A DNA stretch of 64,000 nucleotides from Larus michahellis (GCF_964199755.1 NC_133897.1:168838678-168902677); one strand, 5' to 3'. Shown: positions 42,966-55,425, counted from the first letter of the stretch. Notes: a model not told the origin generated them from the letters alone. Numbers and translations are program-made.

Positions 42966-43649
42966 GAGGCAGCGTGCAAAAGCAGGCGAGTTCCTGGAGA
43001 GGCCGAGAGTGTGTGAAGAGACAGAGGGGGAGTGGGATCGGCATGCAGGGGAGGCTGGTGGGCCAGGGCCTTTGGGTTGTTCACATGGGGCGAGTGCCGA
43101 TGGATGAGGCCATTTCTCTGCACAGTGTGTGACGGGAAGAAAGGGAAGGTGGAGCTTGTTGAGGAGAGTTGGAGGCAAGCACGCAGCACGTGAGTACGGA
43201 TCTGCGGCCATGATTTCGTGCATGACTGCATTTTTGAGCAAGCATCTCTTTCATGCCACAGCCTGTCAAGTGCTGAGGTGGGTGTGTTTTCCTTCCCACA
43301 ACGCTCCGTTTACATGTTGTCGTCTTGTGGATGTGTCCACTTGGCCCTGGTGGTAGCTTTTAAGTGCGAGTAGGTGTTTTGGAGGACGTGCATGGATGCT
43401 GTGTGTCAGGGAATTCAGCAGTCACAGCCAAGGCGTAGGAGAGGTGGGGTATCTTCAGTGACATCATCTTGTGGCACGTTTGTGGCTGGCTAAGCCTGTC
43501 TTTAGGCCTGCCACACCCTGTTGATGTGCCCTGTGGGCACTTTGATGCCCCCATTGCTTGTAAGTTTGTAGCTGAGAGAAAGGTCTGTCTTTCTGACCTG
43601 GGAGCTGGGAAATGTTATGGAGCTAATCATCTTGATTGCCTTCGTATGG
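42966..43649. other. Displaced keratin upstream module
   Basis: Copy of 13361-14040. No gene seen. Confidence 0.55.
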
Positions 43650-44610
43650 CACATAGAGGCCAACCAGGTGATGAGGCCCAGCCAGCATGGGTTTATGAAG
43701 GGCAGGTCCTGCTTGCCTAACCTGATCTCCTTCTATGTCAAGGGGACACGCTTAGTGGGTAGATGAGTGAAGGGCTGTGGATGTTGTTAACTGGACTTTA
43801 GTAAAGCCGTTGACACTGTTTCCCAGAGTGTTCTCCTGCAGAAACTGCCTGCTCATGGCTCTGACGGGCGTACACTTCGCTGGCTAACAAACGGGCTGGA
43901 TGGCCAGGCCCATAGAGGTGAATGGAGGTAAATCCAGATTGTTGCCACCACAGGTGGTGTTCGCCAGGGCTGAGTACTGGGGCCGGTTCTCTTTAGTATC
44001 TTTACGAACGACCTGGACGAGAGGGTCGAGTGCACCCTCAGAATGTTTGCAGGCAACACCAAGTTGGGTGAGTGTGTGGATCTGATTGAGGGTAAGACGC
44101 TTTAGAGAGCGATGTGGACAGGATGGATCGATGGGAGGAGGCCAGTGGTGTGGGGTTCAGAAAAGCTAAGTGCCGGGTCCTGCACTTGGGTCACAAGAAC
44201 CCCATGCAACACGACAGGCTTGGGGAAGAGCGGCTGGAAAGCTGCCCGTTGGAAAAGGAGCTGGGGGTGTTGTTTGACAGCCAGCTGAGTATGAGCCAGC
44301 AGTGTGCCCTGGAGCCCAAGGCGGCCAGTAGCATCGTGGCCTGTATCAAAAGTCATGAGTCCAGGAGGACTATGGAAGTGATCGTCCCCCTGTAATGGGC
44401 ACTGGTGAAAAATGTCTTCACTGAAATGGTTGTCAAGCACTGGAATAGGCTTCCCAGGGAAGCGTTTGAGTCACCAGCCCTGGAGGTATCTAGAAGACAG
44501 TAGACTTGGCCCCAAGGGACTTGCTTTAGTGGGGTACTTGGTAGGGTTAGGTTAAGGGATGGAATCAGTGATCTTAAGTGTCTTTCCCAACCTCAGTGAT
44601 TCTGTGAGTT
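43650..44610 (+). mobile_element. Old CR1 reverse transcriptase fragment
   Basis: Copy of 14041-15276 with about 290 bases missing after 44405. It keeps GAGTGTGTGGATCTGATTGA near 44070, which 14041-15276 and 19585-20812 lack. Confidence 0.78.
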
Positions 44611-45650
44611 TTTGAAGGCCATGGATGTGGTGGAGCAAGTCGAGTGCAGGGCCACCAAGACGCTGAAGGGACTGCAGCATCCTTCCCTTGAGGAGAAGCT
44701 GAGAGAGCTGGGAGTTTCTTCAGCCAGGAGAAAAGGCCGCGTAGGGGAGATGTCATCAATGTCTCTAAATCCCGGATGGGAGGTGTCTTGGTTTCACGCC
44801 AGCCAGCAATCTGAACCATGCAGCCACTTGCACACTCCCCACTACAACAGGCTGGGAAAGAGAATCCGAAGAGGAAAAGTGAAAAAATTTGTGCGTTGAG
44901 ATGTCAGTTTAATAAGTAAAGCAAAAGATGCACAAGCAAGCAAAGCAAAAGAAGGAGTTCCTTCACTACTTCCCGAGGCAGGCAGGCGTTCAGCCGTCTC
45001 CAGGAAAGAAGGGCTCCATGAGACATAACGGTTACTTGGAAGACAAATGCCATAACTCTGAACATTCCCCGCTTCTTTCTTCCCTCACTGTGCTCTCATG
45101 TGGCATGGGCTATGCCTTTGGTCAGCTGGGGTCAGCTGTACCGGCCGCCTCACCTCCCAGCTTTTTCTGTACGCCCAGCCTACTTGGTGGCGGGGTGGTG
45201 TGAAGAGCAGAAAAGCCCTTGAGTGCTTAGCAACAACCAAAAACCATTAGTGGGCTCTCAACGCCATTCTCATCGCAAACACAAAACCTAGCACTCTACC
45301 AGCTGCTGAGCAAGTCAACTCTATCCCAGCTGCAGCCATGTCAGGAGGGAATGAGGAGAGGGGAGTCAGACAGGGCAAGGGTGAATGGAGAAAGCTGAAA
45401 AGACGTGCCATTTCCTTGGAAGAGAAGGCAAGGCTTTTTCCGTGGGAGGGTGGTCCAAGAGTGGAAGCGGTTGCGCAGAGAGGTGTTGGAGTCTCCATCA
45501 TGTAGAAACTGAAGAGCTGACTGGATCTGGTGCTGAACAGCGTGCTCAATCTGACCACGCTGAGAAGGTCGGGTGTAATGAGGTTATCTCCAGAGGTTCC
45601 TTGTGCAGTCAAGGATTCTGTTTTCTGTGACTCTGCCTGCTGTGTTGGCC
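44611..45650 (+). mobile_element. Old spacer CR1, split by a solo LTR
   Basis: Copy of 15277-16310. Confidence 0.75.
44784..45343 (-). mobile_element. ERVL-like solo LTR (fossil)
   Basis: 560 bp copy with GGAGG on both sides. Confidence 0.82.
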
Positions 45651-45963
45651 AGAGGGTCATGCTGGGGAAGAGAGCTGGTGAAGTGCGTACTGCCATGAGG
45701 AGCTTTCATTGGAGGCATGAGTAGAAGTGCGTGAGGTTGCCCAAGGCTTTCTTTTGTTAAGTGAAGGGCTTGTGTGAGGTTCTGGAAGCCCCCTCTGTTG
45801 TGCAGTTGCTGTTGCTGGGGCCATAGTTCCTAAGACCGGTCCGGTGGCCCTCTTGCACCCACCCCGATGGGCACTGTAGCCCTGCCTTCGTGTTGGGTGA
45901 GGTTGGAAGAACCTTGTTAGAAGAAAGGAAGAGGAGGCGTCTTAGGCTGGGATGCAGAAGAAC
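45651..45963. other. Keratin 3' flank downstream of FK9
   Basis: Conserved spacer. No gene seen. Confidence 0.65.
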
Positions 45964-45969
45964 TTTATT
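45964..45969 (-). terminator. FK9 polyadenylation signal
   Basis: AATAAA on the minus strand. Confidence 0.85.
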
Positions 45970-46411
45970 GAGGGAAGAGAGAAGTTCAAAGGTAGAAACG
46001 CTAAGTGCGAGAGAGACCGTCTGAGTTGCAGGTAGGGTGACCATCATCCAAGGTCCCCTGTGTGAGCTAGGTCTTGCCAGAGCATCAAGGTCTTCCTGGC
46101 CTGCAGTTAGGAGCGGCACCCTGGAGGTCCCGTGTGGTATTTGCTTCTTCAGCAAGTGCTTGCAGCGGAGAGTCGTGAAAGTAACAGAAGGGGCGATGGA
46201 AAGAAGGAAGTGTTAGAAGAGGAGGAGGTACATGGGCCATGGTTGCAGACAGTCTGGGTTGGCCCCTTCCCTGCTTCCTTGCTTGGTGCCCTGAGAGGAG
46301 GAGCTGTGGATGGTGAAGCCATGTGCCAGAACATGCTTGAGTTGCCTCCTCAATCCATGCCATGTCTTCCATGGTGTGGGTGGTTGTTGTCAGGGGTGGT
46401 GGTGAGGGCCC

Positions 46412-46726
46412 TTAGCAGGGGTAGCAGCCTCTTCTGCCACCGTAGCAGCCCAGGCCTCCCAAGCCATAGCCGTAGCCGAAGCTGAAGCCGCCAGAGGAGA
46501 CGGGCACTCCCTGGGCGCTGAGTTCATTGCCCACGGCAGCGGATGCGGAGGATCCGACAAAGGTGCTCTGGGGGAAGGAGGTGAGAATGGGTCCTGGCAG
46601 GGTGACCACTACAGTGGGGGGCTGGATGACGATGCGGGAGGCCTCACACTGCCTGACACAGGGCTCGTTGCAGCTGTTAGCCAGCGGGGTGGGCCCACAG
46701 GGGCGGCAGAGGTCATTGCAGGCCAT
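46412..46726 (-). CDS. Feather beta-keratin FK9
   Basis: 104-residue feather keratin. Arg at 8 (LCRPC) and Ile at 32 (SRIVIQ) are unique here, as is Ser at 82 ([13 protein letters not shown]). PPTVVV, ILTSF, TFVG. The downstream side matches FK4/FK5, while the upstream side (47046-47280) matches the FK6 type. So this gene sits at the join between two sorts of unit, left after block II lost the equivalent of the FK3-to-FK5 stretch. Confidence 0.97.
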   Translation of the reverse strand: MACNDLCRPCGPTPLANSCNEPCVRQCEASRIVIQPPTVVVTLPGPILTSFPQSTFVGSSASAAVGNELSAQGVPVSSGGFSFGYGYGLGGLGCYGGRRGCYPC

Positions 46727-46746
46727 GTGTGTGGTGTGGAGTTTCC

Positions 46747-46955
46747 CTGGAAGAGAGGGTTTTGAGAAAGGTGAGGGTGGTGGGGGTGTGAGGGTCAGTG
46801 TTGGAGGAGGGCGAGGGAGTGTGGAGGGCTGTTGTGGGGCTGTGGGGAGCGTGGCAGTAAGGAGGCGTGAGGGCTGTTGAGGCTGTGGGCAGAGCATGGT
46901 GGAGGAGAGGGGCCAGGTGTGCGAGGAGAAGGAGGGTCATGGGGTTGAGACTCAC
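46747..46955 (-). other. FK9 leader intron
   Basis: 209 bp, donor AAG/GTGAGT and acceptor TTCCAG/GG. Confidence 0.87.
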
Positions 46956-47018
46956 CTTGTTGTGGGTGGAGGATAAGGCGTGGGGAGAAGTGTGTGAGGG
47001 AGAGAGGCGCTGGGCCAC

Positions 47019-47045
47019 CTTTTATACTGGTCGTGGGGGAGCGGG
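47019..47045 (-). promoter_or_regulatory. FK9 core promoter
   Basis: The only canonical TATAAAAG in the set (47019-47026). The GC-box position is degenerate (CCCGCTCCC on the minus strand). Confidence 0.8.
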
Positions 47046-47282
47046 ACAGGCTTTGCGCACGAGAGTGTTTTTTCAGCAAGCAGCTCTTGCATGCCACAGC
47101 CTGGTGAGTCATGAGGTGGGGTGTCTTTTCTTTTCCCTAATTCTCCATTTTCATGGCCCCATCTTGAGGACGTGTCCAGTTGGCCCCTGGTGGAAGCTTT
47201 TAATTGCCAGTCTTAGAGGCCAAAGACTTGGTTTTATTGGCATTCTTCAAGGCATTCAGCAGACGCAGACAAACCGTATGAG
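47046..47282. other. FK9 upstream region
   Basis: Keratin upstream sequence of the FK6 type (CATGCCACAGCCTGGTGAG at 47091). It is cut off by CR1 at about 47283. Confidence 0.6.
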
Positions 47283-47908
47283 AGGTCGGCATGGCTTTAT
47301 GAGGGGCAGGTCCTGCCTGACCACTCTGATCTCCTTCTTTGTCAAGGGGACCCTCTGAGTGGATGGATGAGGGAAAGGCTGTGGATGAAGTTCGCACTGT
47401 TTGGAAAAGGGGTACCGTGACGCCCATCTTTCAAATAAGAAACAAGGAAGATGCGGGGATTTACGGGCCGGTCAGTTTTACCTCTGTGCCCAGCAGGATC
47501 ATGGAGCAGATCCTCCTGGAAACTCTGCTAAGTCACATGGAATATTTGGAGGTGATCGGTGACAGTCAACATGGCTTCAGCAAGGGCAAGTCAAGCCTGA
47601 CAAATTTGGTGGTGTTCTCTGACAGGGTTACAGTGTTGGTGGATAAGGGAAGAGCAAAAGACGTCATGTACCTGGACATGTGCAAAGCGTCTGACACTGT
47701 CCCACACAACATGCTGGTCCCGAAATTGGAGCGACATGGATTTGACCAATGGAGCACTCGGAGGATAAGGAACTGGATGGATGGCCGCACTCGAAGGCTT
47801 TTGATTAAGGGTTTGATGTCCAAGCGGTGAGCAGTGAGGAGTGACGTTCCTCAGGAGTCGGTACTGGGAGCGGTGCTGTTTAACGTCTTTGTCGGTGCCA
47901 TGGACAGT
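47283..47908 (+). mobile_element. CR1 reverse transcriptase fragments
   Basis: Two pieces: an old one to about 47385 (GGCATGGCTTTATGAGGGGC), then a diverged CR1 encoding QHGFSKGKSSLTNLVVF and LDMCKASDTVPHNML up to NVFVGAMDS. Not present in block I. Confidence 0.78.
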
Positions 47909-49396
47909 ACGAAAGAGCTGGCGGAAGTGCTCGCCAGGCCACTTTGCATCATTTATGAGCAGTCCTGGAGAACCGGGGAGGTCGGCAATGTGACAGCCAT
48001 CCACAAGAAGGGCCGGAAGGAGGATCCGGGGAACTACAGGCCGGTCAGTGTGACCTCGGTGCCTGGGAAGGTCATGGAACAGATCCTCCTCGGTGCCATG
48101 ACATGGCACATGTAGGAGAACAGGGTGATCAGGCCCAGTCAGCATGGGTTTGTGAAGGGCAGGTGATGCCTATCAAACCTAATATCCTTCTATGATAAGG
48201 TGACCCACTTAGTGGATGAGGGAAAAGCTGTGGATGTTATCTACTTGGAGTTTTGCAAAGCGCTTGACACTGTTTCCCACAGCATTCTCCTGGAGAAACT
48301 GGCTGCTCGTGGCCTAGACAGGTGTACTCTTTGCTGGGTAAAAAACTGTCTGGATGGCTGTGCCCAGAGAGTGGTGGTAAATGGAGTTCAATCCAGTTGG
48401 TGTCCAGTCACATGTGGTGTCCCCCAGGGCTCGGTGCTGCGGCCGGTTCTCTTTAATATCTTTATCAATGATCTGGATGAAGGGATCGAATGCACCCTCA
48501 GTAAGTTCGCAGATGACACTACACTGTGCGGGCGTGTTGATCTGCTTGAGGGTAGGTTGGCTCTGCAGAGGGATCTGGACAGGCTGGACCGATGTCCTGA
48601 GACCAATGGTATGAGGTTCAACAAGGCCAAGTGCCGGGTCCTGCACTTGGGTCACAACAACCCCATGCAGCGCTACAGGATTGGGGCAGAGTGGCTCGAA
48701 AGCAGCCCGGCAGAAAAGGACCTGGGGGTGTTTGTGGACAGCCGGCTGAATATGAGCCAGCAGTGTGGCCAGGTGGCCAAGAAGGCCAACAGCATCCTAG
48801 CCTGTATCAGGAATAGTGTGGTGAGCTGGACTAGGGAAGTGATCATCCCCCCTGTACTCGGCACTGGTGAGGCCCCACCTCGAGTACTGCATTCAGTTTT
48901 GGGCCCCTCGCTACAAGAGGGACATTGAGGTGTTGGAGGGTGTCCAGAGAAGGGCTACAAAGCTGGTGAGGGGTCTGGAGGACAAACCTTATGAAGAACG
49001 ACTGAGGGAGCTGGGGTTGTTTAGCCTGGAGAAGAGGAGGCTGAGGGGAGACCTTATCAGCCTCGACAACTACCTGAAAGGAGGTTGTAGAGAGATGGGG
49101 GCTGACCTCTTCTCCCTGGTGACAAGTGATAGGACGAGAGGAAACGGGTTCAAGTTATGTCAGGGGAGGTTTAGATTGGATATTAGGAAACACTTTTTCA
49201 CTGAAAGGGTTATTAAACATTGGAATAGGCTGCCCAGGGAGGTGGTGGATTCACCATCCCTGGAGGTGTTTAAAAAAAGGGTAGATGGGGCACTTAGGGA
49301 CATGGTTTAGAAGTGGCTTTTGTCAGGGTAGGCTAAAGGTTGGACTTGATGATCTTAAAGGTCCCTTCCAACCTCAGCAATTCTATGCTTCTATGA
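47909..49396 (+). mobile_element. Block II copy of the second CR1
   Basis: Matches 24637-26139. It starts abruptly at GAAAGAGCTGGCGGAAGTGC. An extra C near 48850 splits the C-terminal frame into 48200-48928 and 48867-49310. Same tail as in block I. Confidence 0.86.
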
Positions 49397-50262
49397 TTGA
49401 GTGCACCCTCAGCAAGTTTGCCGATGAGACCAAGGTGTGTGGTGCGGTTGACATGCTGGAGGGAAGGGATGCCATCCAGAAGGACCTGGAGAGGCCTGGC
49501 AGGAGGGCCCATGTAAACCTCGTGAAGTTCAAGCAGGCCAAGCGCAAGGTCATGCACGTGGGTCACGGCAATCCCAATCCCAAATTCAGGTTGGGCAGAG
49601 AATGGCTTGAGAAGAGGCCTGAGGAGAGGGACTTGGGGGTGCTGGTGGATGAGAAGCTCAAGATGAGCGGGCAGTGTGCGCTGGAAGGCCAGCAATCCAA
49701 CGGCATAATGGGCTGCGTCCAAAGAAGCAGGACCAGCAGGTGGAGGGAGGTGACTCTGCCCCTCTGCTCTTCTCTCGTGAGACCCCACCTGGAGTACTGC
49801 GTCCAGCTGTGGAGTTCCCAACAGAAGAAGGACATGGCCCTGTTGGAGGAGGGCCAGAGGAGGGCCACGAAGACGATGAGGGGGCTGGAGCCCCTCTGCT
49901 GTGAGGACAGGCTGAGAGAGTTGGGGTTGTTCAGCCTGGAGAAGAGAAGACACCAGGGAGACCTTATAGCAGCTTTCCAATGTCCGAATGGTGCCTCCAC
50001 GAAAGTTGGAGAGGAACTTTTTACAAGGGCATGTAGTGATAGGAGGAGGGGTAATGGCTTCACACAGGACGCAGGTAGATTGAAATGAGATACGAGAAAT
50101 ACATTTTTCCCTCTGAGGGTGGTGAGACACTGGAACACGTTGCACAGGGCAGCTGGGAAGGCCCCATCCCTGGAGGTGTTCAAGGCCAGGCTGGGTGGGG
50201 CTTTGAGCAACCTGGTCTGGTGGGCGGTGTCCCTGCCTATGGCAGGGGGTTGGAATTAGATG
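49397..50262 (+). mobile_element. Block II copy of the third CR1 fragment
   Basis: Matches 26140-27005. Confidence 0.85.
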
Positions 50263-50278
50263 ATCTCTAAGGATCAGG

Positions 50279-50541
50279 TAATATACACAAACTTGAACAT
50301 AGGAAGTGCCATCTAAACATGAGGAGGAACTTCTTGCCTTTGAGGGTGGCAGAGCACTGGAAGAGAGTGCCCAGAGACAGTGTGGCATCTCCGTCTCTGG
50401 AGACATTCAAACCCCACCTGGATGTGTTCCTGTGCCACCTGCTCCAAGTGACCCTGCTTTGGCAGGGGGGTTGGACTAGATGATCTCCAGAGGTCCCTTC
50501 CAACCCCTGTCATTCTGGGATTCTGGGATTCTGGGATTCTG
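50279..50541 (+). mobile_element. Block II copy of the fourth CR1 end
   Basis: Matches 27022-27294, with a loss of about 12 bases near 50440. Confidence 0.85.
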
Positions 50542-50549
50542 TCCCTACT

Positions 50550-50965
50550 AATGTAAACCACTCTATGATTCCATAACCCCAGCCAGCAACTAGGATCCCG
50601 CAGCCGCGTGCTAACTCCTGCCATGGCAGGATGGGAAAGAGAATCAGAAGTATAAAAGTGAAAAGAGACATGGGTTGAGATAAAGACAGTTTAATAGGTA
50701 GAGCAAGAGCTGAAAAGATCTGCCATTTCCTTGGAAGAGAAGGCAAGGCTTTTTCAGTGGGAGGGTGGTCAAATAGTGGAGTTGGGTGTGCAGGGAGGTT
50801 TTGGAGACTCCATCCTTGGAGATACTGAAGAGCTGACTTGACATGGTTGTGGAGAGCCTCCTCGAGATGACCCCGTTTTAGAAGTCTGTGTTGAAGCAGA
50901 TGATCTCCAGAGGTTTCTTGTGCAGTCAATGATTGTGTTTGCTGTGATTCTGCCTGCTGTGCTGG
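50550..50965. mobile_element. Spacer LTR remnant plus old CR1 tail
   Basis: Copy of 27300-27715; the LTR part is a fossil fragment. Confidence 0.65.
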
Positions 50966-51002
50966 CCACGGTGTCATGCTGGGGAGGAGAGCTGTTGAAG
51001 TG

Positions 51003-51663
51003 TAGACAAGAAATTATCCATGAGCCAACAATGTGCCCTTGTTGCCAAAAAGGCCAAGGGAATCCTGGGCTGCATAGGGAAGAGTGTGGCCAGTAGGTCA
51101 AAGGAGGTCATTCTCCCCCTCTACTCTGCGCTGCTGAGGCCACAACTGGAATACTGCATCCAGTTTTGGGCTCCCCAGTTCAAGAGAGACAGGGAAGTAC
51201 TGGAGCGGGTCGAGCGTAGGGCAACTAAGATGATTGAGGGACTGGAGCATCTCCCTTACGAGGAAAGGCTGAGAGAGCTGGGACTCTTTAGCCTGGAGAA
51301 GAGAAGGCCGAGGGAAGACCTTATTATGGCATATAAGTATCTAAAGGGTGGGTTGAAGGAGGATGGTGCCAGACTCTTTTCATTGGTTCCCAGTGACAGG
51401 ACGAGGGGCAACGGGCACAAGTTAGAACATAGGAAGTTCCATTCAAATACAGGGAAAAACTTCTTTACAGTGAGGGTGACAGAGCACTGGAACAGGCTGC
51501 CCAGGGAGGTTGTGGAGTCCCCTTCTCTGGAGATTTTCAAGACTCGCCTGGATGCAGTCCTGAGTAATGTGCTCTAGGCAATCCTGCTTTAGCAGCGGAG
51601 TTGGACTAGATGATCTGTAGAGGTCCCTTCCAGCTCTGAAGTTTCTGTGATTCTGTGATTCTG
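51003..51663 (+). mobile_element. Block II copy of the fifth CR1
   Basis: Matches 27754-28414, including TGAAGTG on both sides. Confidence 0.85.
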
Positions 51664-51954
51664 TGAAGTGCACGCTGCCATGGGGAGCTTGTGTGAGAGT
51701 CTTGGGTAGAAGTGCATTAACATGTCCAAGCTTTGTTTGGTCAAGTGAAGGTCTTGCGTGAGGTTCTGGAAGCTCCCCTGTTCTGCCCTGTGCTGTTTTT
51801 ATTTGCTGGGGACATACTTCCTAAGAGAGATCCTGTAGCCCTTTTCCAGGCACCCTAATGGTCTCTGTAGCCCTGGCCTTGTGTTGGGTGAGGTTGGAAG
51901 AACCTTGGGAGAAGAAAGGAAGTGGAGGCGTCTTAGGCTGCGATGCAAGAGAAC
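51664..51954. other. Keratin 3' flank downstream of FK10
   Basis: Conserved spacer. No gene seen. Confidence 0.65.
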
Positions 51955-51960
51955 TTTATT
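51955..51960 (-). terminator. FK10 polyadenylation signal
   Basis: AATAAA on the minus strand. Confidence 0.85.
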
Positions 51961-52393
51961 GAGGGAGAAGATTGCAAAGGCAGAGGTGCTAAGGGGAAGG
52001 GAGATGGTCTGAGGTGTTAGTAGGGCAAGCATCAGGCGAAGTCCCTTGAGTGCAGTAGATCTTGCCGAAGCACCGAGGTCTTCTTGGCCCACAGTGGGAG
52101 TGGCATAGTGGAGATCATTGGCGGGCTTTGGCTTGTCCGTCAGTGGTTGCAGCGGAGAGTAGTGGACAGAGAAGAAGGGGAGATGCAAAGGAGGAAGTGG
52201 GAGAAGAGGAGGAAGTGCATGGGCTGTGGTTCCAGGCAGTTGGTGCTGGCCTTTCCCTGTTTCCTTGGTGCCTTGAGAGCATGATCCGTGGCCAGCAGGT
52301 CTGTGTGCTAGGAAGGGCCCGGAGGCGTGTCCTCCGTCTATGCTGTTGGTTCAAGTTTGCCATGGTTGGTGTCAGGGGTGGTGGCGATGGCCC

Positions 52394-52708
52394 TTAGCAG
52401 GGGTAGCAGCCTCTTCTGCCACCGTAGCAGCCAAGGCCTCCCAAGCCAAAGCCGTAGCCATAGCCGAAGCCGCCGGAGGAGACGGGCACTCCCTGGGCAC
52501 TGAGTTCGTTGCCCACAGCAGCGGATGCAGAGGATCCGACGGCAGTGCTCTGGGGGAAGGAGCTGAGGATGGGTCCTGGCAGGGTGACCACCACAGTGGG
52601 GGGCTGGATGACGACGCGGGAGGCCTCGCACTGCCTGACGCAGGGCTCGTTGCAGCTGTTAGCCAGCGGGGTGGGTCCGCAGGGGCTGCAGAGGTCGTTG
52701 CAGGCCAT
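52394..52708 (-). CDS. Feather beta-keratin FK10
   Basis: Block II counterpart of FK6, 104 residues. Same [12 protein letters not shown] tail, but Gly at 96 (the common residue), Ala at 56 and the GCACCCTCC leader. The flanks match FK6 closely, so these differences stand out as replaced patches. Confidence 0.97.
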   Translation of the reverse strand: MACNDLCSPCGPTPLANSCNEPCVRQCEASRVVIQPPTVVVTLPGPILSSFPQSTAVGSSASAAVGNELSAQGVPVSSGGFGYGYGFGLGGLGCYGGRRGCYPC

Positions 52709-52728
52709 GTGTGTGGTGTGGAGGGTGC

Positions 52729-52936
52729 CTGGAAGAGAGGGTATTGAGAAAGGTGAGGGTGGTGGGGGTGTGAGAGTCGATGTTGGAGGAGGGTGGGGGA
52801 GTGTGGAGGCTGGTGTGGGGTTGTGGCGAGTGTGGTGGTGGGGAGGAATGAGGGCTGTTGGGGCTGTGGGCAGAGCGTGGTGGAGGAGAGGGGCCAGGTG
52901 GGTGAGGAGAAGGAGGGTCAGGGGGTTGAGGCTCAC
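52729..52936 (-). other. FK10 leader intron
   Basis: 208 bp, donor AAG/GTGAGC and acceptor TTCCAG/GC. Confidence 0.87.
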
Positions 52937-52999
52937 CTTGTTGAGGGTGGAGGAGAAGGCGTGAGGAGAAGTATGTGAGGGAGAGAGGCGCTGGGCCGG

Positions 53000-53026
53000 C
53001 TTTTATGCTGGTCGTGGAGGGGTGGG
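53000..53026 (-). promoter_or_regulatory. FK10 core promoter
   Basis: CATAAAAG at 53000-53007. GC-box position reads CCCACCCC (53019-53026). Confidence 0.82.
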
Positions 53027-53589
53027 ACAGGCTTTGCGCATGATGGTTTTCTGCAGGAAGCAGCTCTTGCATGCCACAGCCTGGCGAGTAACGAGGTGGG
53101 GTGTCATTTCCTTCCCACATCACTCCCTTTTCGTGTCCTCCACTTGAGGACGTGTCCAGTTGGCACCGCCGGCAGCTTTCAAGTTCCAATATTAGAGGCC
53201 AAAGACTTGGTTTTGTTGTCGCTTGTCAGGCTGAACAGAAGACGGGACTAAAGCGTAGGAGAGGTGGGGTGTTTTCAGTGAGGTCATGCCGTGGCACTGG
53301 TGTGGTGTGGTTTGTGGGTGTGTTGCGAAGAGGGGCCGCCGTTTCCTCGCAGCCCTGTCTGTTGTGCACTTTGATGGTGTGGCAGTCATGAGGTGCTGCC
53401 CCTTCCCCTGCATTTGCTCCATCCCGGCCTTGATCCCAGCTGACTACAGCTGTCTTTGAGGCTGGCTTTTCCCGTGAGGTGTGTTTTGTGGGTGCCTTGG
53501 TGCCCCTCTTGTTGGTAAGTATAAGAGAGAAAGGCCTCTTTGTTTCACCTTGGTTCTTTGAAATGTTATGGAGCTGGTCATATTGAGTA
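53027..53589. other. FK10 upstream region
   Basis: Copy of 29778-30340. No gene seen. Confidence 0.6.
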
Positions 53590-54358
53590 CCATCACATGG
53601 CACATACAGGACACCCAGGTGATGAGGCCCAGTCAGCGTGGCTTTATGAAGAGTCTTGCTGGCCTAACCTGATCTCGTCCTTTGACAAGGAGAGCCGCTT
53701 AGCGGGTGGATGAGGGCAGGGCTGTGGATGTTGTTAAGCCTGACTTTACTAAAGCCTTTGACACTGTTTCTCACATTATTCTGCTGCAGAAAGTGCCTGC
53801 TCATGGCTCTGATGGGCATACTCTTGACTGCCTAAAAAACCGTTTGGGTGGCCATGCCCAAAGAGTTCTGGTGAATAGAGTTAAATTCAGTGTGGTGGCT
53901 GGTCAGAAGATGTGTTCCTCAAGGCTGAGTATTGGGGCCACTTCTGTTTAATATCTTTATCAACGATGTGGACGACGGGATCGAGTGCACCCTCATTAAG
54001 TTCGCTGGTGACCCATATTGGGTGGGTTTGTTGATGTGCCTGAGGGTGGATGGTTCTACAGAGGGATGTGGACAGGCTGGATCAAGTGGCCGAGGCCAAT
54101 GGTATGAAGTTCAACAAGGCTGAGTGCTGGGTCCTGCACTTGGGTCACAACAATTCCTTGCAACGCTAGCGCTTGTGAAGCACTGGAAGAGGCTGGCCAG
54201 GGAAATGGTTGACTCACCATCACTGGAGGTCTGTAGAAGACAGTAGGCTTGGCACTTAGGGACACTTTAGTGGTAGACTTGGTAGGGTTAGATGAAGGGT
54301 GGGATTCAATGATCTCAAGGGTCTTTCCAAACCCCAGTGATTCTATGAGTTTATGAAG
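53590..54358 (+). mobile_element. Old CR1 fragment
   Basis: Copy of 30341-31110. Confidence 0.78.
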
Positions 54359-55425
54359 GCCATGGACATAGCGGAGCAAGTCAAGTGCACAGCCACAAAG
54401 GCGCTGAAGGGACTGGAGCACCCTTCCTCCGAGGAGAAGCTGAGCGAGCTGGGAGGTTTATCAACCAGGCGGCAAGGACCTGAAGGGGAGGTGTCATCGA
54501 TGTCTCTGAATCCTGAATGGCATGTATGGGAGATGAACTCCAGCTGGCAAGTAGGACCACACAGCCACTCGCTCATTTCCACCACGGTAGCATAGGGAAG
54601 CGAATCAGAAGAGGAAAAGAGAAAAAATGTGTGCGTTGAGAAAAAGAGCGGTATAAGTAAAGCAAAAGCTGTGCATGCAAACAAAGCAAACCAAGGAATT
54701 GCTTCACTACCTCCCATGGGCAGGCAGGAATTCAGCTGTCTGCAGGAAAGCAGGGCTTCATCATGCGTGATGTTTTCTTGGAAAGACAAATGTCATAACT
54801 CCCAAAATGCCCCCTCCTCCTTTCTTCTTCCCCCAGCATTATGAAGTGAGCATAACGTCACTACGGCATGCACTCTCCCTTTGGTGAGTTCTGGTCAACT
54901 GTCCCGGCTGTGTCTCCTCTCAGCATTTTGTGCACTCCGAGCATACTTGCTGGTGGGGCGGTGCGAGGAGCAAAAAAGGCCTTGAGTGCTTAGCGAGAAC
55001 TGAAAACAGTAGTGGGCTGTCAACAGCATTCTCATCCCAAATGCAAAACAGAGCACTCTACCAGCTACTAGTGAGAAAGTCAACTCTATCCCAGGTGAAC
55101 CGATGAGAAGAGGGAATGAGGACAGGGGAGTGAGACTCTTCTCAGGGTGCCCATGGCCAGGGCAAGTGTGAACGGAGAAAGATGAAAAGACATGCCATTT
55201 CTTTGGAAGAGAAGGCAAGGCTTTTTCAGTGTGAAGGTGGTTAAGAAGGGGAACCATTTCTTCAGAGGAGTGTTGGAGACTGCATGCTTGGAGATACTGA
55301 ACACCTGACTGGACATGGTGCTGAACAAGGTGCTCCAGCTGAGCCCGTGTGGGCAGACTGGGTGGAAGTAGATGGTGTCCAGATCCTCATGCAAAGATTC
55401 AGTTTGTTGTGATTCTACCTGTTGT
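54359..55425 (+). mobile_element. Old spacer CR1, split by a solo LTR
   Basis: Copy of 31111-32175. Confidence 0.72.
54522..55106 (-). mobile_element. ERVL-like solo LTR (fossil)
   Basis: Copy of 31273-31857. Confidence 0.7.
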
